From Eudorina sp. 2006-703-Eu-15 (lineage: Eukaryota; Chlorophyta; Chlorophyceae; Chlamydomonadales; Volvocaceae), in assembly GCA_003117195.1 (NCBI GenBank), contig BDSI01000096.1, positions 372,001 through 436,000 of the forward strand: a DNA stretch of 64,000 bases. Direction: 5' to 3'. The notes under the pieces are model-generated. The model worked only from the letters and a program-made list of their open reading frames with translations. It was not told the origin of the DNA and did no database searches. The position numbers and the translations under genes are program-made. Of this stretch, positions 13,236-25,499 are shown piece by piece; the stretch's first letter is position 1; every line of letters starts with the position of its first letter.

Positions 13236-14513
13236 GATTCGGTCTGAGACAGCGTCAGGGAGGGCTGCTGCAGCGGCGGCTGGTCCTGCTGCTGCTGCTG
13301 TTGGGGCTGCTGTTGGTGCTGCTGCGGCGGCGGATGACTTTCCGCCGAGTGCAGCTGTGGCAGCTGTTGGCCCGCTTGAACCATCGTCGCACCCTCAGAC
13401 AGGTCTTGGTCTGAGGGCAGCTGCGGCAGCAGCACCAAGGAACCCGACGGGCCCCCCAGATGCTGCTGCTGCTGCTGCAGTGCGGCCAACCCTTGCACCA
13501 GCTGCTGCTGCGCCTGCCAGTGCTGCAGCTGCTGCCACTGCTGTTGCTGCTGCAGCTGCATCAGCAGCTGCTGTTGCTGTTGCTGTTGCTGCTGGCTCTG
13601 CGCAAGCGCCGCCAGCGCTGCCAGCTGCTGCTGCGCCTGCCACTGCTGCAGCTGCGCCTGCCAGGAGACCGCCAGCGCCGACGCCTGCTGCTGCTGCTGC
13701 TGCTGTTGCTGCTGCTGTGGCAGCGGCTGGACCCCGCCCAGGGTGAGCAGGCCCGCAGCCGACAACCCACTGCCGGTCCCGTTCGTCAGCGTGTGGGTCG
13801 CATCCCCCATGGACAACACGTCTTGCCCCACCGCCGCTGCCGCCGCCGCCACCGCCCCGGCGCTGGTCCCAGACAGCAGAAGCGCACCCGCTGCCGCACC
13901 ACCACCGCTGTCACCGCCCGTCGCCGTCGCACCCCGAGCGGACAGCAGCCCCCCCAGGCCAGCGGCCGCGGCCATTGCCCGTTGACCTGCAGGGTGTTGT
14001 TGCGCCAGCTGCTGCTGCTGCTGCTGGTTGGCCTGCTGTTGCAAGCTGCCCAAGCTACCAGTCAGCCCAGTCGACGAGGCGTCGACGTGCGCAGCGCCCA
14101 GTGAGGTGAGGGCGCTGCCGCCGTCGTTCCCCGAGCCAGGCGGCTGCGGCTGCGGCGGCGGCGGCGGCCCGGGCGCCGCCGCCGGGCCCGCGCCTTCATT
14201 CGCGGCGGCGGCAGCGGCGGCGGCGGCGGCGAGAGCCGCCGCGGGGCCTCCTTGCAGCGCCGCGAGCTGTAGCTGCAGCTGCAGCTGCGGCGACAGCCCC
14301 AGCCCCAGACCTAGCTGCTGTATCCCGGTCAGCAGGCCCAGGTTGACTCCTCCGCCAGCAGCGCCGCCAAGTGCTGCAGGCTGTAGCTGTAGCTGCGTCT
14401 GAGCCTGCGACGTCGCCCGCTGCAACGACTGCAGCGAGATGGGCGTGGCGGCCTGACCGGACAGCGCGAGCGCTGCGGCCGTTCCTGGCGGCATCGGCGG
14501 CGGCGGCGGCGCT

Positions 14514-14544
<31 letters not shown>

Positions 14545-17500
14545 TCGCCGCCGCGGCGGCGCCGCCGCCGCTGGAGAGCTCGGGCCGCAGCGCCTGCATC
14601 ACCTGGAGCGTCGCGGCCTGATGGAGCTGCTGCTGGTGCTTGATCATGTGGGCCCGCATGGCCTGGACCTGGACGTTGTCGATTAGATGGGGCGGGATGG
14701 GACTGTTGGCCGGCACGCCCGCCAGGCGGCGCAGGTACAGGCGGTACTTCTGGAGGTGGCTGGCGACGTTCTCGCGCGTCATGCCGTCAACCGCCATCAG
14801 CTGCAGGATGTTCTTCGGTACGGCAGTCTCAACGCCCAACTGTGCCACAACCGTCATGAACCGACAGTGGAGCTCGTGCGTCCACAGCATTCGCGGCCGT
14901 CTGACGATGCGCGCGCCGCCGCCGCCGCCGCCTGCCGCGGCGCCGCCGCCGCCGGCGTCTCCGTCGGTGGCTGAGCCGCCGGCGCCGCCTGGGCCGACGA
15001 TGCCGCTGGCGGTGCCTATGCTGCCGCCGGCGGTGCCGGTGGCGGCGCCGGCGGTGGCGGCGCCGCCGCCGCCGGCCTCACCGCTGCGATGGCGCCATTG
15101 CGCGGCGACATCGGCGGGGCTTTCGCTGCCGCCGCATTGATCCATGCTCGTGAGGTCACCGCCGCCGCTACGGCGGGCGGCGCCGGCCTCTGCTGCCGCC
15201 GCCAAGACAACAGCACCTGGCCTCAAGACGTCATTGTCAGCTGCAGCCATCGCAGCCAGGTGTACAGTCTGAGCCCTGGGCTCGAATGCGTCGCCGCCAG
15301 CAGCGGCGGCGCCGCCGCCAGCACTGGCTTGCTGTCGGGCGGGCGCTGCCAGTCCCACAGGTCTCGCCGCCGGCAGTCCCTGTCCCGCGGCATCCTCCCC
15401 GTCGTACTCACTTGTTAACTGTACGGCGGTGGCTGTGGTGGTGGTGGCGGTGTCCCCAGCGGCGAAGTCGGCGACGGATGCTACCGGGCGGAGCTGCCCG
15501 CCCGCGCCGCCGCCGAAGCTACCGCCGCCACCTGGGACTGCTACAGCCTCCAGCCGCGATCCGACTCGGTCCAACAAGGGGCCTTGGGGGCTTCCGTACG
15601 GCCGTACCATGAGAGACAGTGTGACCGCTGCTACTGCGTCTGCGGCGGAAGGTTTCAATCGAGACGCGGTTGCTAGCTTCTGCGGTACAACCGTCCCACC
15701 GCCGCCGCCGCCGCCGCCAACGGTGCCGCTGGCTCCCACCCCCGCTGTGACACGGCTCTGGCCGCTGCCGTTGCCGCCGCTGCCGCTGCCGCCACCGCTG
15801 CCATCGCCGCCGCTGCCGCCGCCGTCAGCATCGCCGTCGCCGTCGCCGCCACTGGCGTCGCCGCCCGCGCTGCCGCCGCCGCTGCCGCCGCCACCGCTGC
15901 CGGCGCCCTCCGCCGCGCCGCCCTCGGTGTCGCTGCAATGGCTGCTGCGGCTGCCCTCCTGTTCCTGCATATGCTCGTCTACGCAACAACCATCCCGATC
16001 TGTCGTACCCGGCAGCAGCAGCCGCGACGCGCTTCGAGTCACTGCACCAGCGGGCCGCGTCGTACGCGGCGGCTGCGCCGCCGACGCCGCCACGGCTGCT
16101 GGACCCGCCGCGGCGTTCTCGACGTCGTATGGGTCTGCCGCCTCCGCCTCACCTTCCTCCAGCTTCACCTCCGGCAGCCCGCCCTGCGGCATTGCTGTAG
16201 TACGGTCCTCCGTACGACCCCCCTGGAGCTGCAGGTCTGCCAAATCGGGCGCCAGGCTTGATTGAAGGTTGTGCGGGTGGCCGGGGCGGCGGTGGTGGTG
16301 GTGGTGATGGTGGTAGTGGCGTCGGCGGTGGGGGCCCCTAGATGCTTCGGAACCGCCCGGCTGCTGCTGCTGCTGCTGATGATGATGAAGCTGCTGCTGC
16401 TGCTGCTGGTGTTCCTGATGAAACCAGTTCTGCTCTGGCGATGGCGACTGCTGCGGTGACTGCTGTGGTGACCGCTGCTGAAGGTGATGGTGGTGGTGAT
16501 GGTGGTGGTGATGGTGGTGGTGCTGCTGCAGCTGGTTGTCATCGGACCGGTTTGGATCCACGGCGGGGTTGGCGGCGTCGGCGTCGGCGGCGTCGGCAGC
16601 GACGCTAGAAGTCAGGACCGGCGCCTCCGCCGCCTCCGCTGCCCCCGTCGACTTGGTGCCGCTGCCACTGCTGGGGAGCAGCTGCCGCTGCCCCGCTGGG
16701 GACACCGAGGTCAGATGGCGGAGCTTGGGGCCGTCCGGGCGGCCCTCCTCGCCGCCGCCGTAGCCGCCACAGCCGCCGCCGCCGCCGCCGCCGCGGAGGG
16801 GGCTGCCCCATGCGGCGGACTGCCGCCAAACCGCCTCCGCATGGCCGCGCTTCTGGCCGCCTGCTGCAGTCGGCAGCAGCTGGTCTGACGGAGGCGCCGC
16901 CCCACCTCCGTCGGCCCCGCTGCCCCGTTCGCGAAGGGGGCCCGCCGCCGCCGGCGCATTCGACGCCGCCGGGCCCCCTGCCGCCGCCGGTCCGTCGCCG
17001 CGCTCTGGTCGTACCAGTCGTACCAGCGACAGGCGGCCCGAAGCCTGCGGCTCCAGGCTGGAGGCATGCTTGGCGGGGGCAGCGCCACGCGAGTGGGCGG
17101 GTGCGGTTTCTGGCGGACACGTCGGCTGCGTGGGACGGTTCAGGGCAGCGGCGCCGCCGGCGGGACCCATCTCCTGCCCTTGGGTTACTGCTGGAGGGGT
17201 GGAAGCCTCCACCTCCATGGCGCCGTCGTCCTCCTCCTCCGCCTTGACCAGTGGCGCCGCCGCCGACAGCGGCGTCGGCTTCGGCGCCTGCGTCGGCGCC
17301 CCGCCGTCGCGCATGAAGCTGTCGCCGTCGCCGTCCGCGTCGGTGTCGCCGCGCGCATCCTCGGCCCCCATGATGGCTGCACTGAAGGCGCCCGTGGTGC
17401 TGGGCACGAGCTCTGGCGGGGGCTGAAGTTGCGGCTCTGACTGCGGGTGCTTCAGTATGCCGTACACCTCCAACGGCCGCAGCCAAGTGGCGCCGAGGCC

Positions 17501-20087
17501 GGGCGGCCGGGGCCGGGGCCGAAGGATGGACGCGGATCCCGGGGTGTGCAGCTTCGCGGCTCCGCCGCCGCTTCCGCCGCCGCTTCCGCCACCGCTTCCG
17601 CCACCGCTTCCGCCGCCGCTTCCACCACCGCTGCCGTCAGGCTGATCGGTTTCAGGCTGTCGCATTTTCTGCGGCGCCGACGGTTGCGAGCCGCCGCTGC
17701 CACCCATTCTGAAGTGCGCCGCCGGTACCCCGCTGCCGTCAAGCGCTTTCCCGCCGCCGCCGTCGCCAGCGACGCCGCTGCCGCCGGTTTTGCCGTCGCA
17801 GCCGCTTGCGTTGCCCTGACTGGAACGTTGTGCAACAGCGCTGCCACTGCCGCTGCCGCTCGCGGCGCTGCGGCTCCTCACCGCAATGTCGTCGCCGCCG
17901 CTGCCACTGCCACTGCCACTACCACTGCCACTGCCGCTGCCACTACCGCTCTGGGCGGCTTGCTGTTCCATGACGGACTTCTCCATCATTACGCGATTGT
18001 GCGAGTGGTGGGATGCGCGGAGGTGCGGATGGCAACCCTCCGTCGGCACCTGCTGCTGCTGCTGCTGCCGTGCCTGCGCCAGCGACTCCGTCAGCTGCTG
18101 CACGTCATCCCTGCCGTGTACGACAGCCCTCGGCAGTAGCAGGCTGGCCAGCTGGTCCAGCGGGTTGGCCATCGCGGCCTGCTGCTGCTGCGCCAGCGGG
18201 AACAGCTGCTGTGTCTGTTGGGGCTGCGGGCGCTGGGGGTGATGCGACTGCTGCGGGTTGGCGGCCGCGGTTACGGCGGGCGCCAGCGCCGCCCAGAGCG
18301 ACGGGTTGAGCCCCAGCGGGTTGATCAGGCTGCCGAGCGCTTGCAGGCCGCTGGGCAGCGCGGCCGGACTGCCCGCCTGCGCCTGCGCCTGCACCGCCCC
18401 CATCGTCGCCTGCCAAGCCGCCGATATCGCGGCCGCAGCCGCCGCAGCAGCCGACAGCGCGGCTGAGCCCGCTCCCGCCGCCGCGCCCGGCCCTGGGCCC
18501 GGCCCCGTGGGCTGCAGTCCGGGTCCCGGCACCTGGCAGCTCGCAGGGCCGTCACCGCCGCCGCGGACTGCGTCAATGGGCGGCAGCTGCAGCCTGGCAG
18601 TAGCTGTCTGATCCCGCGGCAGTAGCAGGCGAGATCTCGGCTCGCCCGCTGGCTGATCCGGGTCACGCAGAGACCGCTGCGATGGCGATTGCTGCGGCGG
18701 CTGCGGTGGCGGCTGCTGCCGCCGCGAGTCGGCGCCGTCGCCGTCGCTGTCGGTTGAGGGGAGTTGCGGCGGCGGCGGCGGCGGCGGCGGCTGCCGCGGC
18801 TGCTGACGGCCCTGCGGCGATCGCACCCGCTGTTGCACTGGGTGCTGTTGGAGGTGATGGTGATGTTGGCGTGGAGGGCACTCCAGGGAAGGATCGAGAA
18901 CCCCCTGCCCGCCGCCTGTGGAGGGGCCGCCTGGTGGGGTTTGAAACTCCAGCGCGCGGCCGGGGTCCGATGCCGGCAGGTGCCGCTGGCGTTTCCTAGG
19001 CACGCTGCTGCTGCCGCCGCCGCTTCCACCGCTGCTGCTACCGCCGCCGCCGCCGCCACCGCCGCCGCTGCCAGCGTCCTGGCGGCGCAGTGGGCGAGTA
19101 TCCTCCGCGGGGGCGGCAGCGGCGGCGCCGCCGCTGCCCCAGCCGCCCTCCGACCGACTGGCCAGCCGCCGGTCCGAGCTCGAGACCCCGGGGACTCCGC
19201 CATCCGCCCTACATGTGGGCAACCAATACATGTGGGCAACCACCAAAACACCCAACCAACCAACAACCACCGGATAGGGTCAAAGACCGAGCTGAGGGAG
19301 CCAAGCACGAGATGGGAATGGAATGGCGGCTTGTGGCTGCTCCGCTGCTGCACAGGGGCGCAGCTGATCGCTAACCCTGGAGCAATGCCCTGCCCTGCCC
19401 CGCCCTACCCCTCCGGCGAGCTGCATCCTCTCTTACCCTGCCTGGGCCTGCCATGTCCTGCCATGGAACTTGGAAACACGTGCCCAGGACCGAGCCACGG
19501 CCACCCCGCGACAACCCCCCCGTCACCTCGCTCCCTCGGCCCCACCTGGAAGTGCCCACCAACGGTACGACAGGGTTTCCACCTGCGGACTTCCCAGCTC
19601 TGCCCAACCCCGCCGCCGCCGCCGAGGCCCCGGGAGTCGTTGCCTCCACTGCGGGGCTCCGCTGCTGCGGCGCGGGCGCGCCTTCGGCGGCCGCATTGCT
19701 GCCCGGCTGCAGCGCCTGCAGCAGCTGCAGCAGCTGCGCGGGCTGCTGCTGCTGCTGCTGGAGCTGCAACTGCAGCTGCAGCGTGGGCGGCAGAGACAGC
19801 TGCAGGGCCGCCGCGGCAGCCAGTGAGGGCCCTAGCAGCGTGATGATGGCGCGGGCTGCCGCGGTCGCTGCATCATCGCCCTCGCGGCGCGGCGCCTGCG
19901 TCTGCGCCTGCACCAAATGCGCAATCAGCAGGGCCTGCTGCTGCTGCTGTTGCTGCTGCAGCTGCTGGATTTGTAGCTGTGCCACGGCCTCCAGGTCGAT
20001 ACCGTCGAGTAGAGCTACACCCGTGGCGAGGCCCTGCTGCGAGGTCGCCGGGTCGGCGCTGCGCCGCGGACTGGCGTCGCGTTGCAT
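11726..20087 (-). CDS. Giant polyglutamine GARP (LUX/ROC-like) transcription factor
   Basis: Probably a sequence-specific nuclear transcription factor. Tentative exons: 19546-20087 and 11726-19208 (GTGGGG donor, TAG acceptor, phase 2), giving about 2674 aa. The 7.5-kb second exon is uninterrupted. The GARP/Myb-SHAQKYF domain lies at residues ~1617-1675: [56 protein letters not shown]. The LTREN-like [12 protein letters not shown] block matches Arabidopsis LUX/PCL1 more closely than GLK or type-B response regulators. Chlamydomonas ROC15 and ROC75, needed for chloroplast rhythms, are GARP proteins of this kind, so a clock role is possible but unproven. The rest is low complexity: long Gln runs on both sides of the domain, two His runs, and Gly-Ser tracts. 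Exon 1 also encodes Gln-rich sequence. No receiver domain is visible. Domain call is very sure; start and intron are moderate; orthology to a particular ROC gene is unresolved. Confidence 0.88.
12404..12536 (-). repeat. Coding CAG/CAA tracts (polyglutamine)
   Basis: On the minus strand this reads as CAG/CAA codons giving two Gln runs separated by a short spacer inside the GARP protein. Mixed CAG/CAA use suggests selection for glutamine as well as slippage. Similar shorter tracts occur at about 12720-12780, 13197-13236 and 13685-13720, and again in exon 1 near 19935-19970. Confidence 0.9.
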
Positions 20088-22843
20088 CAGCTCGGCCTGT
20101 CGCTCTTATTAATTATCCCCACGACAAAAAATGCCGCGATTTGCATGCCCGTCGCGCGTCGGCGGCGCGCGTTGGTGAAGGTTCCCGTTGCCGGTTGCCG
20201 ACCAACTCCCACAAGCCGAAACGCCAAGCGTCTCCTCAAGTAAGGAGTGAGCCCTGCACATTTAAATTGATATTATTCGTGTAGATTAAGCGTCGTGAGC
20301 CTTCTCGGATGGGGGGCTCCCGCCTCGCGAACGAAATTATCTAGCGCGCCAGGGCCTTTCCAGTCAACAAAACCGCGAGCGGAGCTACGCTGGAGCTGTG
20401 AGTAAGATAAATTCATGACAAACAACACCCTTTCATGCAAAGGTTTGCAATTCCCTTGAAGGACACGTCCTGAAGGGGTCAAGTCGATTGGCCCGCTGTT
20501 CTTGGGCCCCGGCCGCCAATTGGCCTTGACAAATAGCATGCAAACGTTCTCATGCACACCAGAACGAAGATATCGTCACTCGCCTGCATACTGACGCCGG
20601 CCACGAGCCGAATGACGACGATACTGCCCTCGGGACGCTTTCTGAAACTGCGGCTGGCCCAAGGTCGACAATGTACCGCCACTTTTGCGAGCACTAGCCA
20701 CGTCGCGCTAAAAGCAGCTTGCTCACTAACTAGCGCCGACGAAAAAGCGAGATAATGGGAAGGCACGAAATGGACTTGGCAAGATGCAAGGTTATATAAT
20801 CATTTAGATAAGCATATACGTTAAAGTTGAAAGCTGTGGGGGCACACCAGAAGTGCCCAGCCGGAAAGTGCCCAGCCGTACACACAAAATATCCCACGGA
20901 TATTTCCGCGAGACGTCATAAATCTGAACATCTCACAACGCGCATGTGCTTATCGGGAACAATTTGATGAAAGTTATCACTTCAATCAACGCAAGGAGTC
21001 ACCATTGTGCGAGCTGTTGCAGATATTTTGGGCCGCTCGTACCCAAGATACTTGTTGTGTGCCTCGGAAACGCGGGAAGCTTCGATATCATCCAGCCGTG
21101 GCCCTGCCCGTCTCGCGAACGGTCGACAAGACAGGAAGTTGCCTTGCAGGAAAGGTCGACTAGACAGAAGAAGTGACCATTGAAGTAACGTGCATTAATT
21201 GAGCAGCTGAAACGGGCGACAAGTGCGACGTGTTTTTATATACACGTCGACACTTGTAAGGGACGGCCGGTGAGCGCCCTACAAGCTGGCCAATGTTATG
21301 TGCTGAAGAATCCATGTTCGAACTCTGTTGGCAGTGTCAGTCCACAAACACGGACACCTGTCAGCTCTGGAAACACAGCGCATCTTTCCGTGTAGATCCA
21401 GACCCCGTTACCCCGTTCTAACTGCACGAAGCGCCGAGAACCCTGACTCCGGCCCACCTGGCTGCCTCGGCTGCCTGACTCAACGACCCCAGCTATCTTC
21501 CCACGCACGCGACCGGCGCCGCGGCCGGCTTTTCAAAGTGCAATGGAGTCCGATAGTCAAGCGAGTCCGCGCACAGGTTGTGAGCAGCTGATAGTCGCGG
21601 ATTGCCGCACAGCCTCGGGCCCTGGGTCCATGTTCACAGCCATTTTCCAGATCACTCCTCCGAAGTTACCTGGGCGTTGGTGAGGTGCGATAAGCCTCGT
21701 GGTCTGAAAGGGGCTTAAAGGTACAGTCGCCCGTGAGGTCAAGACCCCCAGGCTTGGGCACCTCGAATTCCCGCCCAAATAATAACCGCATACGGTAGGT
21801 CCGAAGCTCCGAACGTCCGATGTAACATGGGCTGTACCGAGGGTGCATTTGCGCGCGCTCTGACGATTTTTTCAGAGGCCGCTTTCGGACACTGCGTAGT
21901 AATTCATTAAACCCACCCAGCCAAATCGATGAGCCCTACAGTGCCTGCTCAGGTTGATATCTGCATGTGATGGACGCCAGGTTACAAGCACATCGCGCGA
22001 CCGAGTACCCACCGCGTCGATTAGTCTGCCGACCTGCCCTTACTACGGAAATGCTGGTGCGATATCGTTTTCAGATACATCCCAATCCTTGACCACGCAG
22101 GCTCCGGACGGGCGCACCCCAGACAAGACACAAAGGAAACAAAACCCATGTGTAGTGTGCACCGCATCCCCCATCAATCCCACGTTCTCACCGCAGCGAA
22201 TGGTCAAGGCTTTCGGTCACTGTCTGCCCCTCTTCAGCGCCCCAGTTCTCCTGTGCTCACGGTGCTTGCCCGCATCAAGCGAAAATGGTGCGGATCAAAA
22301 CCCTCACCGTCATCCGCGACATCCAAAACGCTTGCGGCAACCCCTCGCCTTCGGAAGCCCTGGCCTTCCTGCCTCCACACAGTCACACACTGCTCGCAGC
22401 TAAGCCGGCAGTCAGGGTGCATGCACGCGCCCCAACCCGGCTACGATGACCCGTGTCGGTCCACTGTAACATCATTGATAACCGCGCAGTCTCGCGCTTT
22501 GCCCAAATCAGATGCATCCTGGTCGTCAGCCCAGTTCAACGTAACTTGGTCACACACTAATCCCCACAGCGTTCCGCTCCCAAGGGGATGCCCGAGGTCC
22601 GCGTCGCGCCATGTCGTGTCAGGTTGGCTGAGCCGCTCCAACATCCGCACATGCCGAAAGGGGCAACAGAGCGGTCCCCTAACCGCCAGGAAAACGCCCA
22701 TCCACGCGCGACTCTGCGGATATGGCCATCCTGCAGCAGAACCGACTGCCACCGACGGAGGGAGCCAGGCGGGCTCAACGTGCTGGATTTGCTAGGCAGA
22801 GCCTTGCTCTCTCAAGTCTAAACTGTCCTAATGAACTGCGGCT
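20088..22843. other. Intergenic region, no supported gene
   Basis: It lies between the start of the GARP gene (-) and the proposed last exon of the REEP/HVA22 gene (-). It is AT-richer than its surroundings. Open frames are short and unrelated to any family I know. It should contain the GARP gene promoter, next to 20087, and the REEP 3' UTR. A minus-strand TGTAA at 21982-21986 is a candidate poly(A) signal for the latter, about 860 nt past the stop. Confidence 0.5.
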
Positions 22844-25499
22844 TCACGCGGCATGCGCCTTGGCGGTGCCCTCCTTGCCGTCGCCCGTCTTCTTCGCCGG
22901 GTCATCCGACAGCAGCCACGCAATGCCCGCAGCCGCCTGCTTACGAAGCTCCAGCAGCAATGCCGCCGTCGCATCGATAGGCACCTTGTGCGTCGCGTAA
23001 ATCGTGACCTGCGTGACGCCACGACGCCAGGGTCCCAAGGAAAAGGGCATGTCAGGCCCCAATGAGGGTTAGGCACGGCGAGGGCACTGGTGGGCGTTGT
23101 TCTCTTCCTTGGTTGCTCGCTCAGCCCTGTTTATCCGCTGCCCTAGCCGAGGAGTCACGGAGCATAGGCTCGCGAAAGCCTACCACCGGATTCCCTACCT
23201 GCAACGGGTCCTGCCCGCGCAAGCGAGACATACCGCCATTATTGCTGACATTGCTGACAGTATCTGTGCTGAATGCCAGGCATCACCTCGCCGTTCAGGG
23301 ACGACGACTGGTGCCTCCTGTTATCCTGTCACGTTACATGACCCTTGGCTGTCTCTATCGCTCAGAAGCAAGGCAATGAGCTCACGCTTCGGTCTTGGAG
23401 AGAAAGAGAACAACGTCGAGCTTCACTCGCCACACAAATAGCAGCCCAAACTAACGTACCATCGCCTGCCGTACAACCACCAGTATGTCATAACCAACCA
23501 ACCTGCTCGGGAACCGCAACGGGACAAAGCACCAACGGTGCCTGACAGGCACAGCAGGAGGCTACTCATACATAGAACCCCGCGATGACGAGAAAGGACC
23601 CGCCCCTGATGCAGAGATAATCAAGAGACCCAGTTCACGTTTACCACCCTGACTGCGTAGCCTGCGCGGCACATTGTCTGGTTCACTGTGGGTCAGGTAC
23701 CTGCAATGCGACCCGGCCCAGAGTGTGTAATGCCGGTGGTCTCACACGCAACAGACCCAATGGGACCAGCGCCCAGGGCGGGCGGGAAACAGAGCGCCGT
23801 CGAATACCGGTCAATTAGCAATTCGAAGGCCGCTGGAGGGAACGAAAGGAACGCTGCAGTTGCCAGAATGTACGATCGCGGCTGCCGTGAAGTGGGTCGG
23901 AAAGTCAACGGCCTTACGTAGCGGTCCCAGGGACGTGCGACCCAAATCGCGGTTCATGGTTTGTCGGAAACGCCGGTCAAACAGAGACCCTCACACGGTC
24001 AAGCTCGGTCGCATCCGATGAAAACCATGTGTTGTCGATGACGGAAACGGCACATCATCTGGCCATCTAATTACGTAATTAGGCGAGCACGGTCTTGTCC
24101 AGCAACCTACCAGGAGCTGTCAACGAATCCTTTTATGTACCGGTATATGCCGCACCTCCACCGTCTACCCGTTCGGCGGCAATTGGGGCCAACGGGTAGA
24201 CGGTGGCCCCCAAATGACGCCCAAATTCGGCACACCCAGGAAAACACTGACCAGGATGGACTTGAGTTTATCCAGAACCGAATCGATGCGCGGGCCGTAC
24301 TTGACCAGCGCCGGCTTATAGAAGCGGTTGTACAGGTACGTGGCGCCCTGGGTACAGCGTCGCCGGGTGCCGGCCGCAAGACGTTCAGGGCGGGGTTCAA
24401 CGGTGAACAAACACAAACACGTCCACTGGACGATGCACAACGCCACGCGGCGTGGCGTGCACGTCTCTAACGAATATCGTACCTCGCGCCGCAAGCTGTT
24501 CCGAGTCCGTTCTGCCGCCGCATGCGGTGCTCCCTGCCGGCGGGACCCGCCGTCCCCGGAAACCCTCACGACCTTGCTGCCGTACTTACTCGGGTCTGCG
24601 GCAACTGAAGCCACAACAGCCCCGCGAACTTGATGTGGTAGTAGTACGGCACTTTGCCCAGCACCTGTGCGTACAGCAAGCGGCACACGGCGGGCGCGCC
24701 TTTCGCGCACGTATGTAGTACGACATGCGCAGTGACCCACATGAGTGACCCACATGGCTTTCGCTCCGGTGCAAACCTGATCACCCGCCGCTGCTCGTGT
24801 CCATAAGATAGTCGTGGACCCAAATGCGGCGCAGTGCTCCGAGACGTGATCGTGGTGCATCACATTTGTAGCGGTGAAACCGCCGCATGCCCGCAACGAA
24901 CCCCACCAGACCGGTTCGTCACCTGGTCAGCGACGTGCTCCGCAATGATGAGGCTGCCGTATAAAGTCCAGTAAGTCAACCACTGCATTTTCAAAGTGAA
25001 ATTGATGAGTAACCTGGATGCTCCCTTTCCATGCAAAGGAAGAGAGGGTCCTTGGACAGCCAGAGACTACAATCGCAAGCGCACCTGCACATCGTCGCTC
25101 GTGCTCTTGGACTCAATGGCTTTCGCGCTTGCATAAACAGGGTAGATGGTTGCGACAGTATTGCTGCAAGCGACAGAACCACTTCCCGTCATCGGTCGCA
25201 ACAGTCGAAGCACGCTAATGACTGCAAGCACATCGGCCCATAGCTAAAAAGGCACTGACGTAGGGTATGGAAGAATTCACAAAAATCAGGACAATCTCTT
25301 ACCTTGCGGCCCGGAATATCACGCCTCCAGCAGTGGGCTGCAGCAGAACTTTCAAGCCCAACGTCACAGGAATTGGGGCAGGCGTAGCAACAGGAACAGG
25401 TAGCACAGGAGCGGCGGTGCTGACAGCAGTGTGTAGAGCCGGTGCCACTTGATGCAGCATGTTCCCAACCCAAGAGACGTATGGTGCGAGTACTTCCAT
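22844..25499 (-). CDS. REEP/HVA22 (TB2/DP1) ER-shaping membrane protein
   Basis: Reticulon-like hairpin membrane protein; the family bends and stabilises ER tubules. Exons: 25303-25499, 25085-25163, 24923-24982, 24590-24664, 24252-24347 and probably 22844-23008, giving 223 aa in consistent phase. Family blocks in order: NTVATIYPVYASAKAIES, WLTYWTLYGSLIIAEHVAD, VPYYYHIKFAGLLWLQLPQT, and GATYLYNRFYKPALVKYGPR. These are the hallmark TB2/DP1/HVA22 motifs. The last exon (starting VTIYATHKVPIDATAALLLE) joins in phase through a GTCAGT donor at 24251. If that splice is not used, translation runs to a stop at 24165 and gives 197 aa. The alternative end overlaps a long inverted repeat, which makes it less attractive. 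The ATG at 25499 opens a 65-residue N-terminal region rich in Val, Ala and Pro. Family certain; C-terminus uncertain. Confidence 0.88.
24158..24206. repeat. 16-bp inverted repeat (hairpin)
   Basis: Arms CCACCGTCTACCCGTT at 24158-24173 and its exact reverse complement at 24191-24206, with a 17-nt loop. In the preferred REEP model it lies in the last intron, just past the GTCAGT donor. In the alternative model it covers the stop codon. It could be a small foldback element or an RNA hairpin affecting splice choice. Confidence 0.85.

Noticed and set aside
11720..19843. Many plus-strand frames of 100-360 codons opposite the GARP gene
   Set aside because: They are shadows of GC-rich CAG/GCN repeat coding DNA on the minus strand. 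None has its own domain or splice structure.
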